A model generated the notes under the pieces. It was not told the DNA's origin and searched no databases. It saw nothing but the letters and a program-made list of their open reading frames with translations. A DNA stretch of 64,000 bases from Alligator mississippiensis. Its lineage: Eukaryota > Chordata > Crocodylia > Alligatoridae. The stretch lies in contig NC_081826.1 in assembly GCF_030867095.1 (NCBI RefSeq), forward strand, positions 36,992,001 to 37,056,000, read 5' to 3'. The position numbers were made by a program, and so were the translations under genes. Numbering within the stretch: the stretch's first letter is position 1; every line of letters begins with the position of its first letter. Below, piece by piece: positions 46,570-59,781 of the stretch.

Positions 46570-47640
46570 GATGTGCACGTGCTGTGCTGGAGCAGAGCCG
46601 GGGGCCCCGCACGCTGGTCGCCGCCTGGCCGCGGGGCTGGGAGCGAGGGGGCGCGCGGAGCCGGCGCTGGCGGGGCCCAGAGCAGGGTGGCTGCCCTCTC
46701 GCTGCGGGCGCATCCCGGCCCGGCCCGGCCCCGCAGAGCCCAGGCAGCCGTGCCCCAGGCTCCTGCCACCCAGCCCGGCCCCGTCGGCACTGGCCCCGGG
46801 GCACTGCCTGACTGCTGCTGGCTGCCAACCGCCCTGTCCGGCCCTGGGAGCCGCCTGGGGCCGGCATGGCCCGGGGGGACGCGGCCCGGGCCGGCGGCGC
46901 ACAACGTCCATCCCGCGCCGGAGGCTTGGGGCAGCGGCGGCCCCACGGGAGGCTGCGGTGGGTGCCACCACGCCGGGGGCAAGGCCCGGCCCCGCGGGGC
47001 CCGGCGGCAGCTCGCTGCCCGGCCCCAGGACGGGCGCGGAGGCTGCGGCCGCTCTTCTGCTCCAGAAGTCCCTGCGGCTGCGAGGAGGCCAGGCAGGGCC
47101 TGGGGAAGCTCCTGGCCAGCCCCGGGGGCAGCACGGGACACCTCCCGAGGCTGCTGGGGGTGGCACGACCTGGCAGGGTCCTGGCCCAGGGCACGGCAAG
47201 CTCGGGGAGGCCGCAGGAGCTTTCGGAGCAAAAAAGCAGCTGTGGCTCCGCTCCGACTCCTGGCGCAGCCTCCCGCCCGTCCTGGGCTGTGGGGTGAGCT
47301 GCTGGTAGGCCGCTGGGCCCCTGCGGGGGGGCCGGGCCATCCCCCCAGTGTGGTGGCACCCCCGGGCCGCCCATGGGGGGCAGACAAGCCTTTGCTGCCC
47401 CAAGCCTGAGGCGCGCAGTGCAAGGTCTGCCCCACCTCCTTGGGCATCCCGGGCCATGTCCCCACTTACTCGTGCCACCCCCAGTGGCTCCAGGAGCCCC
47501 CCAAGCCTGACAGGCCCTTCCCCAGCAGCCCCCAGCCTCCAGGAACTGCCGGAGTGCAAACGTGGCCATGAGGCTTCGGACAGCAAGAGCCCGGCTAGCT
47601 CCCCCCTGGCAACCCTTCCTGCAAACCCCACAGCCACACC
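46570..47640. other. Isolated CpG-rich block
   Basis: About 1.1 kb of very GC- and CpG-rich DNA with sharp edges in AT-rich surroundings, followed by a CA-rich tail to about 47720. Open frames of more than 300 codons run on both strands. They are Ala/Gly/Pro/Arg-rich with no domain, as expected of composition. It may be a CpG-island promoter of an unseen transcript or the core of a GC-rich transposon or LTR. I do not call a gene. Confidence 0.6.
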
Positions 47641-48079
47641 CTCCTCCAGACACAACCACACATACACACATGCACAGCTCCCGACATCCACACACACACC
47701 CATACCCCCCAACGCTGCTGCACACCCCACGCACTGTACAAGAGTAAGACTACATTTTGAGCTATTATGCAATCACTTCTACATATAAAGCACAAGCACA
47801 CAGGTATCAGGACAAAAATATATTTTTAATTGAATTAAAATATGGGTATTTGATTTTTAGTACATAATTTGTTTTTTTCCCTGGTTCTAAGATAGTAAAT
47901 CCTCTTCTCCGAAGGAGTACTTCCATTTTATAGTCCACTACTAAACAAACAGGATATTAAACCACATCTACAAGGGGTCTACATTTAAATGAATAAGCCC
48001 AAAAGTCCTAAAAGGTCTGGCTAAAGAAGTCTCTGACCTACTAATCAACTCGATGTGTAGCAATGACCAAATAAGCCAG
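47641..48079. other. CA-rich tail and AT-rich spacer
   Basis: Imperfect CA-rich repeat near 47640-47720, then AT-rich sequence with nothing recognised. Confidence 0.4.
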
Positions 48080-48774
48080 TAAAATGCTGGGCTGCCCATA
48101 CCATGCTCCTGCCCGCACCCACCAGTGGCCCCAACCCCAGCCAGCATGCACAGCTTCCCCAAGGGGCGGCTTCTGCTGCTGCTCCAGCCTGCCCAGTTCT
48201 GCTTGGTTGCCTTTTGCCTCCAGCATCTCCTCTTCCTCCTGTCCCTGCTGGGCTACTCTGGGCTGGGAGAAGCTGCAGCAAAGCGTCTCTTGTCCCAGCA
48301 CGTGGGGCTCCAGCTCCTGCTCCCAGCTGCCTTCCACTCATTCTGCTGCGTGCAGGTGGCTGCTCATCATGCTGGGTGGGCGGAGTGGGTGGAAAGCCCT
48401 TGGGAGCTGGAACCGGAGCCCCATGCGCTGAGAGGAGCTGCCTGGCTGCAGCTTCCTGGTCAATTGGAGTGGTGCAGCAGGGACAGCTGGAGGAGGAGCC
48501 ACTGGATGCAGAGGGAGCAAAGCAGCACCTGGGCAGCTGCAGCAGGAGCAACCCCACCCAGAAGTTGTGCACACTGGTTGGTGCCAGGCCTGGGGCTGGG
48601 ACCAGGGCCAGGGCGGTGCCATCAGCAGGCACAGAGCAGGTGCAGGCAGGAGTGGGGCACAGGCTGCCCACACTGGGCTCAGCCTCACATGGAGTGCCAC
48701 GGGGGCAGCCATGGGCCGGATACAATCAATTAGTGGGCTGAATCCAGCCCATGGACTGTATTTTGCCCACCCCT
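48080..48774. mobile_element. hAT (Charlie-like) element, right end with GC-rich body
   Basis: The right end in reverse complement reads AGGGGTGGGCAAAATACAGT, a form typical of Charlie-type hAT termini, ending near 48774. The body is GC-rich and non-coding. The left end was not identified, so the start is a composition boundary. Confidence 0.5.
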
Positions 48775-49890
48775 ATTCTTAATTTATCCAGTTCAATGAT
48801 CTCACTCTAGTAACCACTTCTGCTACTGTCTGACATAGGATACTGGGTTGGATGGACCACTGGTCTGACCCAGTATGTCACTCCCTATATTCTTAATATT
48901 AACTTAAGATCTGTCTTAGAATATGAGGGAAATCCCATAAGATAAGGAAAATGCCAATAGTATAACAATATGCAAAAAGGACAAGAGGAGTGACCTGGGC
49001 AACTATAAGTCAGTTACCCTGACATTAAATCCAGATAAAATAAGGAGAAAGCTGAAATTCAATTAATAATGAATTAAAAGAGAATATGATTAAAGCCTAG
49101 CAGCATGTCTTTTTATGGAAAAGAAGGTCAGGACAAGCAATGTAATTCTTTGGGGAAATTACAAGTTTGGTTGATAAAGGTAATTTTATATATGTAATGT
49201 AATAAACGTCAGCAAGACATTTGCACAACAGTCTGATTAAAAACATTAGTACTAGGTGGTATCAATAAATCACATGTTAAATAGATTAAGAACTGGCAAG
49301 CTGACAGTTCTAAAAAAAAATAAGAAGTTGTTAATGGAGAATTGTCATCAAATAGAGGCATTTCTTATGAGGTTCCTCGGGAGAAAAACTCAGTCTGAAG
49401 TTACTCAACATTTTCATAAATTATTTGGAAGTAGATGTAATATTATTCCTAATAAAAAATGCAGATGAAAGAAAGATAGGCAGAGTAAATAAATACTCAT
49501 AAGGACATTGCAGTCACATGGAATAGTCTGGAGCACTTGCTGGAAACAAAGTATTTTAACAGACTGTTTGCAAAGCTATACATGTAGGAGCAAGGAAGGT
49601 AGACCTTACATACAGAATAGGATTGTAAAACAATGTTTTCAGATTCAAAATAGTCTGAAAAAGGTTTAGGGTTCATAGTGATAAACAATACAACCTGAGT
49701 TCCCAATACATTGTTGTCAGAAAGAGCAAATGCTATCACTGGTTGTATAAGAGGAGGATTAGTGAGATTATTTTGCCTCTGCGTACGGTGTTGGTTTCAC
49801 AGTTACTTGAGTGCGATGCCCAGTTCTGATGTCCACATTTTGATGTCTTCTAACCAGACTGGATGCCTTTCTGAATAATAAATTGTTTTT
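48775..49890. other. No gene recognised
   Basis: AT-rich; nothing recognised. Confidence 0.35.
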
Positions 49891-49898
49891 GGTTAGAG

Positions 49899-50157
49899 CA
49901 GTGGGGGCTAACCTTTTTGGCAGGTGTCACAAAGCCCCGCCCCAGCTCTGAGTACCACTCAGATTCCTTTCCCTTACCCAATCTGCTGCTTTGTTTCCTG
50001 CTGCCTGCCCTGTGCTCCCTGTCTGATCTTCTGCTTTTGCATTCTGCTCCCTCTCCTGTCTACCATTGTGTTGCCTGCCCTCTCCTCAATCTGCATGCCA
50101 CCTGCAGAGGCTGCCTGTGCAACTTGTGGCACCTTTGCCACACCTTGGCCACCCCTG
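49899..50157. mobile_element. hAT MITE with perfect 8-bp duplication
   Basis: It starts CAGTGGGGGCTAACC and ends TTGGCCACCCCTG; GGTTAGAG is found at both 49891-49898 and 50158-50165. The inside is C/T-rich and non-coding. Confidence 0.88.
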
Positions 50158-50289
50158 GGTTAGAGCATATCAGGTTCAATATGGAGCTATGTGGGAGAAA
50201 TGTATGATATACAACATATCCAGCTAGGTAATCTAATGATCTCTGCTACCCTGAGATTCTGAATGAAAAACACCTCTGAAAATGAGATA

Positions 50290-50800
50290 CAAAAACTAGA
50301 ACTCTTGGTTCCAAAATGATACCTTTTATTAGACCAACTGGAAAATGGCAAAAAAATTGTCCTTTTCTGCAAGCTTTCAGGATCAAAGTCCCTTCATCAG
50401 GCTCTGGGAAAAGTGTAGGTGGTACAAGATGGTAAAAAGTCCCCATAGGTAGGAAATAAACTTCATTTTTGCACAGAGAGAGCTGAAGATGGAAGTCTGT
50501 CCCTCTGGGTCCATGAGAGCATCCTTGTGAGCTGTGTTGAGTAGCTCTTTGATGTGTTGATCAGGTAGAATTCCTTCCCTGAAGGTGTCAGATGGGAGGC
50601 AGGGAAGTAAAAAAACTTCCTTGTAGTTCTGCAATGAAGTTTAAAATCCAAAAACGGCTGAAATTTGGCATCTTCTATGTTTCAGGGGTGTACTTGGTAG
50701 CCGTGTTGGTCTGAGACAAAAAGATATACAAGAAACTAGAACTCTTGGTTCCAAAATAATACCTTTTATTAGACCAACTGGAAAATGGCAAGAAAAGGAC
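50290..50800. repeat. Two direct copies of a short interspersed repeat
   Basis: ACTAGAACTCTTGGTTCC followed by CCTTTTATTAGACCAACTGG occurs at about 50296-50343 and again at about 50734-50783. The second copy is preceded by GTAGCCGTGTTGGTCTGAGA (50698-50717), a motif common in reptile short repeats. The first continues with CTGCAAGCTTTCAGG and CCCTTCATCAGG. The hairpin at 33247-33375 is built from the same family. Confidence 0.65.
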
Positions 50801-50869
50801 AAAGTGAAAATGAGGTCACTTGAAGGTAGGGTGTTTAAATGTGGGTTTAGGAGCCTAATTTATTAACCC

Positions 50870-51830
50870 AAATGTGGCAGGCCCCTGACTTACCTCAGTG
50901 CAGCAGCCCTGGTGGCCAGACCGCAACTGGCACAGCTACTTGCTTCTCTGCCGGAGAGCCAGGCCCTGATTGGACCATGACCCTGTGGCCACATCGTGAA
51001 AAGTGGCTCAGAGACTGGGAATGTGGCAGGAAGCGTCTGGGTGCCAGAACTGGAACCGGATGCACTCCCTGCCGCTGTCTTTGCCAGCTGGGAGCCAAGG
51101 GAACTGGTCCAGTCCTGCCTGAGCCTAAACAGGGCAAAAACGGAGGCACAACCAGGCTCCAGACAGAAGACTGCCCTGAGGGAGCTGGGCACAGCTCCAG
51201 TAGCCCACCCAAGGCCAGACCCACTTGTTAGGACTGGGTAACCTGTACTGGAGCAGCAGAGCCAACCAGCCTGTGCAAGACAGGAGCCTGCTACAATTAA
51301 GGTTATCTGGGATTGGGAGAGGGTGGCCTGGAGGGCACCCAATAAGGGTGAACCCTGGAGGGACAGCCCACAATGCCTCAGCCTCCTGGCAGTTCAATCA
51401 TGCACCTGAAGTGCACCATCGGGGGACACTGACCGCTTCTGGCCATGAGCAGGCCCCGCAGGGAACACCTGGAGCACTTGGGACACCTGGCCAAGAGGCA
51501 AGAAGGAAAAGCCTCGGGGGAAAAGGGGTCTAGATTGAAAAAAGGGAATGAAGGGTCAAGGCAACAGATCCTTAAGCCCTGACATTCAGGAATGAGCAGG
51601 TCAGTGCAGGGGAACAATGCTCTGGCCACCACTTAGTGTGAGCCATGTTGAGTTATGTTGCTTTTCTTTTGTGTTAACATTTTTTCTCTAAGAGTAACAG
51701 GTCACGGCAAGCTCCCATGATGCTGGAGCTTTCTCTCAGTGTATCAAACCACCTGCAGTGACATCAAGGCATAGCCTGGGAACTATGATAAGTTAACACC
51801 TGAGTGGAAAGGGGTCTAGGGAAGGAGGAG
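50870..51830. other. GC-richer block, possible LTR-element remnant
   Basis: Composition rises from about 50870 to 51600. Open frames on both strands have no recognisable domain. The texture resembles untranslated parts of LTR retrotransposons, but no terminal repeats or duplications were found. Unresolved. Confidence 0.25.
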
Positions 51831-54122
51831 CCCCACAAAAGATGCACCAAGGAGGGTGTCCCTGAGCCAGTAAAAACCACTGAGCAACATCACAGAGGTA
51901 TGGATAACATCCAAAGTTGTAGCAGAAGAGTAGGCTGAGGGGCAGTCCACCCCCAGGTGGCAGGGTGAGGGCCTTTCGCACCAAGTTTGAAGGCGCTGGC
52001 TTTACTATTAAAAAAAAGACAAGTAGTGAGGATAAAGAGCTATTCATTCTTATTATCGGAGCAGTAGGAGTACTTTGTACAACCCAAGTCTCTGATTGTG
52101 GGAGTCATTGAAACATACTTTTCTCTTGCTCCCACACAAGTAATTCCTGTTAACAGGAGTGGTCCTCACAGAACGAGCCAACTATGTCTTAATGGGTTTC
52201 CAGCTTTTATACTTTGTGGGCTGCTTTGTGAGGGAGAGATCCTCTCATTAATTCCCACAGATTGTCCTGTCCCCTCCCCATGTTTCTCAACATAGTTCAC
52301 TCTGAGGACAATCAGGAAGTGGTTAGCAGGTCACTGGATGGATGCCCATAGATTTTGGTTTAAGAACCATGCTACTAGGACAGCCTGTGTATATCAAGCT
52401 TATTATACAGATGAAAGTTCCTTAGAATCACTTCTTATTAATATACCAAGAATGCCTAAAACGCATGATAGAGAGAAATCCTACTGGCACTACATTATAA
52501 TGCTTTCCAAGGGCAAAAATTCCTCATCCAGTTCCCGGGAACAACCTTTCAAGACATCAGCTCTGACAAGCTTCTTCCTGGAACCTTGTGATTTTGCTAA
52601 AGATCCTTCTAGAACAATGAACCCTTGCTATATCCAACAAGTACAAGGCTGGAAGGACAGACACTGTTATCAGCATCACTGTCCAAACCACCTCAAATCA
52701 GATGCCCAGAATATGTCAGCTTGGGAAGAGAATTACAAGGGAGTCCTTTGCCTCTTATTAGCCCCTTTCCTACTACTTGACCTGTGATAATGTAGGAGAC
52801 TGGGTTGCAGGGTTCACAGTAGGCATAGTGTTCTCTAGCTGATGAACTGGTAATTGTTTACTCATTTTCCTGGTAGCCTATGTTCTCTGGAGAAGCCACC
52901 TTTGAATGGTGGAAGTGTTGAACCTTGACCTGCTATGGTCAGATTCTGAGAATTAAGGACTTTGGTTTCTGGACTTCAGTGTCCTGGAGGTAGTATTCCA
53001 GGAAGCCAGTTGTAACTGGACAAAGATAGGGAGAAAACTTCCAAACGTAGACTAGCAGCGCTTCTGAAGAGGCATGTTGCCAAGGCAGCATCGAGATTTG
53101 TACTACAGACATCAATTGTACACCTGCGCTATGACTATAAAGGAAGTCGCTCAACCAGGCATATCTTGTGTGACAACTTTGCAAAGGTTATTAAACAATG
53201 TTTTCAACTGGACTCTTAAAATTGCAGCATGTAGGCAGAGTAACACTGACTTCTCATTTACCATCCATCTTACCAATTTAGTTAACATTAGAGGACCAGA
53301 TTCATTCCTGGTTTATGCCTGTATAAACCAGAGTGCACGGGGCCTCCTGTTTGAAAAAATCCACTGTGTGGGGTGGTTGAAACAGAAAGAGGATGGTGCT
53401 GCTTGCGGAAAAGGCTTAGCCCTGCAGCCAGGAAGTGCAGTAATTGAACACATTCTTTCTGCAGATGCTCTTATGGAGTTCTAAGTATAAATTAAAACTT
53501 CCTTTTCCAGGTATAACTTTGGAGGGAGTGTGGCAGTGGAAACAAGACTCTTTCCCTAGAAGTGGCTTCTTGGGATGCAAAGGTGTGACTTGGAAGCACA
53601 AACACAAATGGAGTCCTGCTAGTTGAGCCACTAAATCCTCCTGATTGCATTTGGAATGGTTATAAATAGAATCTAACATTTTGCAGTAGTGATACATGAC
53701 AGTTAGAAAACCCAAGAGCTATGTGGAATCTGAATGTGAAAATCCCTTGCAAGATGCTTGGCAACTGGTCTAAATAATTTATTAACATTTTCCTGAAAAT
53801 GCGTATTGATGACTTTTTGCTTCTTCCAATATGAAAATGTTTCACTCACATCTCAGGCTCTTGATTCAGTTCTATCCTCAGGCAGGAAATGCTTTCAGAT
53901 GTTCTTATGCCTGGTAACTGCTATTCAATACTTGCAGGACCTTGTAACTAAAAGCTCTGTTTTTCCATAATGCCCAATAATGCAACTTTTGTCAAAAGTG
54001 AGTTAGGGGAAATCAATGACCTAGCCTGTCCTTATTACTTATTTGGTAATGTGTACACATACATGTTGGCTATTTAGGACCCTCCCAAGTTCCCTATCCT
54101 CCTCTGTCTTGCTGATAGCAAG
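51831..54122. other. No gene recognised
   Basis: Contains two plus-strand open frames of 149 codons (52338-52787) and 136 codons (53074-53484) that match no family I know. No splice or promoter evidence supports them. Confidence 0.35.
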
Positions 54123-54124
54123 TA

Positions 54125-54951
54125 CAAGTTTCCCTTGATTTATGTGGGTTCTTTATATGCAAATTTGCTCTTATGCGATGAGCATATTTAGACCCATGAT
54201 TCGTTATATGCAAGGTAAATTTGCTCTCATGCAATCAGCATAGACACCCCACCGCCCAAGCAGGTAAGTCTGTGTGGGGAGGGGAAAGGACCATGGCCCC
54301 ACTCACCCCAGCCCCAGCTGCAGCAGCCCCAGGACTGGCCAGCTCCAGCTGCCTACAGCCACTGGTCTGCACCATGCTGCACCTGGGCTCCATTTGTCCC
54401 CACTCACTTCTGCTCCTGGGCTGCACCGTGCCCTGGTGCAGGCAGCTGGTGCCGGCTGCTCGTGGGGCCACTTCAGCATGGGTTGGGGTGAGTGCTGTGC
54501 CCCATGCCGCCCAGGGCTCTGCTTGTCTGCACTCATCCTAGCCCGTGCTGGAGTGGCCCCAGGAGCAGCTAACACCAGCTGCCTGCACCATGGCACGGAG
54601 CAGCCCAGCAGCAGAGGTGAGTGGGGATAAATGGAGCCCAGGCACAGGGGGAACAGGTGAAGCATGGTGCAGGCCAGCAGCTGCAGGTAGCTGGCACTGG
54701 CCGCTTCCCAGGCTACTGCAGCCAGGGGTGTGGTGAGTGCTGATCTGTTCCCTCTGCTAGGCTGCCTTGTGCAGCCCTGGGAGCAGCACCCCCCCCCCCC
54801 TTCCCTAGTCCTAGCCTCACTCCCTCCCTCCCTTACCGCCAGGGGAACCTATCCCTATTTGTTACGTTGTAAAGTGGGTTTGCTTTATTTAAATTCAATT
54901 TATGCGCCATTCTCCGGGAACGCATGTACAGCATAAGTCGAGGGAAACCTG
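54125..54951. mobile_element. 827-bp TA-flanked TIR transposon
   Basis: It starts CAAGTTTCCCTTGATTTATG and ends CATAAGTCGAGGGAAACCTG, inverted copies of each other with few mismatches, flanked by TA at 54123-54124 and 54952-54953. It fits the Tc1/mariner (Tigger/pogo-like) class. The interior is GC-rich with repeated CTGCACCATG-type segments and no transposase. Confidence 0.82.
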
Positions 54952-54953
54952 TA

Positions 54954-57181
54954 GAGGGTTTAGCCATGTAGCCTCCTAAAGATGGGGGAAGCTGCTGAGG
55001 CAGTCATCACTGAAGAAACGGGGGCAATTCTTGCTGGTGCTGTAAAAAGCCTTCATTTTTTGAGGCCTGAATATGGGGAGCCATCTCTGTCCCACAAAGA
55101 ATAGCAAAATAAGGACTACAGATGAATGAGGCACATGAGGGCTCTATCCCGTTGGCAAAAATACTAGAGAGGAGCAGAGATAGCATGTGGTGAGGGCTGG
55201 GAAGTTGGGGGCACGCTGAGGAGACCTATGCCTCTCCTCCCCAAAGAAGCTTGTAACACTAGAGCATGTGGACGTGTTTATGAAGAACAGACAGTTGGGG
55301 TGCATGGGACGAGAGCCATGTGGCCCACCAAGAAAAGGTTGAAGGGAAAGGGAAGCCTCCTTCACTCAGTGATGGCAGAGTGGGAAGTTTAGTGAGCTGA
55401 TGCAGTGATTGTGAGGTCAGTGGTAGCACAATGCTTCTTTGGGCAGAGAGAGGGCAGTAGCCCATCAGCATTCTCTTGCTCTTGGCTGGAGTCCATTGGT
55501 GAATCCCTCCCAGAAGTTTTGTCTGCCTTACAGGGTCTTGTCATGTGTAAACATGGTTGGAAAGGCTTGAGTTAACTGACTCTAACGGTGGACAGTGTAG
55601 ACAAGTTGTGTTTGGCAATGTGCCAGCCAGCCAATCATAGATAAAGCCTGTGGAGGACTCTCAGGGCTTTAGATTCACAAGTCCAACAAAATGCTGGTGT
55701 TATCCTTCTCTGGTGGAAACCAGGGTAGAAGACCTGGTGGCAGAAAGTTTGCCCAGAGCTGGGGAAGTTATGGCTCAAATTACTTAAAACCGCTCCTTAG
55801 TCAAAGGAGTCCTGATCTGTCTGGCATGGCCCGGAGAGGGTGCATAGCTGGCCATACAGGGGAATGTGCCTGTCATCTAGAACACGTACCAGGTCAGTGC
55901 ATCCCTTTTGAGACCACCTGCCAGAGGTACCAAATGGTACCACAGTGCTTCAAGGAAGTTTATTGTCCAGTTGCTTTGTGTTCCCATTTTGTTCTACGAG
56001 CTGGATTTCTGACTAGACTATAAGGCACCATGCTGAGAGAGGTGCATGATGCACCCTTTCCTTTCACCAAGAATGGAGAAAGTAGTGCATGATGGAACAA
56101 TTAGTTTGGTCAGGGATCACAGTCTCCAAAAGAGAAGGGCCTAAGGTACTCAAACCACAGCAGTCATGAGGCATCATGTCTGAGGCCAAGACATGAGCCA
56201 CAGCTAGAGAGAATGACTATACTTCACAACCTGATTGGTTTCCAGAACCAGCAGACCCAGATAAAAGGATAAAAGGAAGCAGCCTAGAAGAGACATGTTG
56301 GCTGATCAATGCTGTACAAGCCTGGAGCTGTGCTTAGTCCGTGGCTGTCTTCAAGCCTTGCCTCCTAGCTGCTAGTACGGTTCCTGCATCTACCTAGTTC
56401 TCAGCTCTTGTCCTGATGTCTGACTTCTGACTGTGATTTTTGGATGTTGGCCCCTAATTTGGTCTGTGTCTTGGACACTCTGGCTCTTGACTATTGGCTT
56501 AGTTCCTGACTGTAGTCTCTGTTTCTCCTCTGACTTGGGTGCTTACTCTAACTGCCAATCCCCTGGGTCACCTAGACCTCAGTTGATTATACCCTGGCAT
56601 CATTTTGACTGTACCACTTTTGCTTGCCTTCTGAGGAAAACAATTTTTTCAAGCTGTAGTTTATCCCCAGGGACATTAATAATAAGCATAAAGATAGACA
56701 GTACAAACTAGCAAACTGAATTATATAAATCCTTTTATCCATCATGCCCTGTAAATGTCTAAATGGACTAGATTAGTTTATTAATGTTATCGTATGAATG
56801 GAATTGGTTAGTTTATTAACTTTTCCCCCTTTTTGTAGCAAAGATAAAACAGATGATTGAGAAATTCTGGAGAACAGAGGACACAGGAGGTAAAGAATGA
56901 ACATTGTAAAGGTGGTGTTTTTTCTCAGTAAAGTATTAAAAGAAATCATTACAGAAATGCAATGTTCATTTCTGGTGTCAACATTTCAAATGGAAACAGT
57001 TCAGAAAGGAGCTATAAAAATAATTTGAAGTCTGGAAAGGCTGCTTGATGGGGAGGAAGCTCAATCTATTTATCCTATGTAAGAGAAAGTTAAAGGATCA
57101 CTTGATCACGTATATAGTGGGTACATTTTACACAGGACTCTTTACAGCTCAGTACAGCAAATTACCACACGTTAAGTGTCA
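54954..57181. other. No gene recognised
   Basis: AT-rich spacer; nothing recognised. Confidence 0.35.
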
Positions 57182-57894
57182 TGGTCTATACATACAGATG
57201 CTTACTGCGCAGTAATTTGCTCTAACTGTGAGTTAATTTGCTACTTGTAAATACAAGCAGCAAATTAACTCCTGAGTAGTTACTGCACAGTAACACACAA
57301 GTAGACACTGGCCAAGAGCAAATTTGCTCCTGGTCAGCCCCACCACCAGGGGGCCACCCTCAGCCTAGCCCCAGGGCCGTGGGGCTGGGAGCTTCTCCAG
57401 CCCCAGGGTTAGGGCAGCTCTTTGCCTGCCCAGCCCTTGGCCCTAAAAAGGATTCATGGATGCTGGGGCCCTAGGTCACCTGCAGCTAGCCTCTGGCTAC
57501 TGCATTTCCCAGCAGAGGTTCCAGGCCAGCTGCAGCAGCCTGCCCAAACCCCAGCACTGGTCCCCCAGGACTCTGTCACCACACAGCTGCCAGGCCCACG
57601 CTGTTGTGCTGTGGACACCTGCCAGGCCTAGCAGCACCCTGTGCTATCTGCAGCCAGCCTCTGGCCACTGGGTCCCACTCCAGCTGGCCCCAGGCCATCT
57701 ACAGCAGCCTGCTTGGACCCTGCTGCTGGTGCCTGGCATACCATTGCCATGTGCCTGCCTGTCCTGTGCCATGCCCCTGTGCTGGGCACTGCAGGCACCT
57801 GCCCAGGCCCACCAGTACCAGGACTGCCACATGGAGGCCCAGCAAGCCACCAAGGGAGTCATGTTGGCATCCTCCCTGATGCCACACATCACCT

Positions 57895-58220
57895 TCTGGG
57901 GCTGCAGCTGGTTCTAGGAGAAGACCACAGACCTCATCACACTGTGGGGCAAGGTTGAGGTCTTCAGCCAGTTTGTGTGGAGTGGGTACTCCAAAGTGCA
58001 TATCTACAAGGGCCTGTCAGGCTGCATGCGGGAGCATAGGCAAAACTGGTTGGTATGCTAGTGCCACATAAAGGTCAAGGCCTTGCAGGTACAGTGGGTC
58101 ACTGATACCAACCACAACAACTGGTTGGGGCTGCCCACAAGTCCATGCCCTTTATGCAGCAACTGAATGACATCCTCATTCCCCGGGACCCTGGCTTGAG
58201 CCATGCTGTGTACTTGAGCA
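57895..58220 (+). pseudogene. Harbinger Myb/SANT-like DNA-binding protein
   Basis: The plus-strand frame reads EKTTDLITLWGKVEVFSQF, then KVHIYKGLSGCMREH, an internal stop, then CHIKVKALQVQWVTDTNHNN and W. The spacing of tryptophans and the K.KAL..QW...D.N segment match the trihelix/Myb-like domain that PIF/Harbinger elements encode in their second gene. A shift of frame leads to PFMQQLNDILIP, the usual end of the domain. In live elements this protein helps import the transposase and bind the ends. There are at least two stops and one frameshift. Confidence 0.72.
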
Positions 58221-59781
58221 GAGGGGGCCTGCCTGAGCCACTGCTGCGGCCTGGCACCCACAGTGTCACATTGCTGGGGAAGGACCCTTGGAGCACCAGG
58301 AGCATGTACCAGTGTGCTCCCTGTCCCTGGCCTCATCCAGCAGCACATGCTTTGCCAGCTCTGGGTGTACAACCCCACCCAGGAGGCCAGGCTGGCCATG
58401 GTATTGCCAGTCCTCAGCAGATCCAGCTCCCCACTGGAGGGGGCCTCTGCCCAGGCAGCCAGATGCCAGGCCCCTGTGCCCTAGGACACTGCCAGGAGCC
58501 ACATGTCTTCACCACCAGTGGGGTCTGACTCAGACCACCAGGCATACCTGCCACCCCATCTGGTAAGCCCCATACTGGGAAGAGAGACCCTGCCCTTGCC
58601 CCTGGCCCTTGCCCTGCTCCCCTCCTCACCCTGCCCAGCCCAGCTGTGCTCCCCTGGCCCCAAGTTCCACTCCCCACAGCATGCAGGGAAACAGGAGGGA
58701 GTGCAAAACTTTATTGAGCAGCCTGGTCCCCCACAGCTGGGTGGGCACAGGCCTCTTACATGTTGAGGAACACATCAATGCCGACAGTGATGCTGTCCTT
58801 GCTTGCGAGGGCCAGGTACATGTAGTGCAGCCACAGATCACCGCACAGGTGGCAGTGGAAGTTGTGGGGCAAGGTGAGCTTGTCCTCTGCACCATTGAAG
58901 TTCAGGTCCTATGCTAGATTCACTGGTATGCCTAGGACACCATGGCAATCATCATAATCAGAGATTAGTGGGTTGGACACCCCTCAGTCCATGCAAACAG
59001 CTCCTTGTGGTATGCCCAGGACACTCTCAGTGTGGGTATGCTCAGGGCACAGAGCCAACACATGGAGGGTGGGGGTTGGCCCCAGGGCACCTCCCTAGAC
59101 AGCACCCCTTGGGAGAAGGTGGGGGTGCCACCAGCTCTGCATCCCAGTCAGCTGGGAGCCCCTTGCCCCACAAGCCTGGGCACCATGGGCTTGGGAGAAG
59201 CACAGAAGACAGGCTGGCTTGCAGAAAGAGAAGGGGGGGGACAGTGGGTCTGAAGCCACAGCAGCAGGTGCTGCCAGGAGCCAGGCCTGTTCCAGCCTGG
59301 GGAGGGGGCAGGGGAGGCAGGCTGCCTACAGCCAGCACCCAGCAGCCCACCTGACCCTGCAAAATGAGCAGGGATGGGGGGGCTCATCTGGCAGCTGCCT
59401 GTGCCAGGGCCTGCCCAGCTAACTTACTGTGGTCTGTGGGCACTCGTGCACACACAACACCTGATCTGGGGCCAGGCTGCACACAGACGTCTGTTATGAG
59501 CATCTTATCTCAGAAATGTTGCAAACGCTCACAAACAGCCTGTAGCAGGGACCTGACCAAGGCGCATACTCAGCAGTATGCTTCGCTGGCGGGCTCGCAG
59601 CTGTTCCAGCAGGAAAGCAATGAACCCACAGGACAACCAGGTGATCCACTGCTTCCCCACCCCCAGGGTGAGGTGAGCGGCTGGTGGGGAAGAGGCTCAC
59701 AGCTGGCCTCTTCCCCAAGCCAGAATGAGAGCTGGGAACCAGCCAGCAAAGCAGGCAGGTGGTGAGAACAGGCAACACCAC

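Noticed and set aside
46465..47772. Long open frames (up to 435 codons) on both strands of the CpG-rich block
   Set aside because: Low-complexity Ala/Gly/Pro/Arg composition, open on several frames at once, no domain or splice signals; expected when GC content is very high.
48045..48741. Overlapping 200+ codon frames on both strands
   Set aside because: GC-rich body of a hAT-like element; no domain, all frames open by composition.
52338..52787. 149-codon plus-strand frame
   Set aside because: Plausible amino-acid mix but no recognisable family, no repeats or splice context; may be chance. A conservation search would decide.
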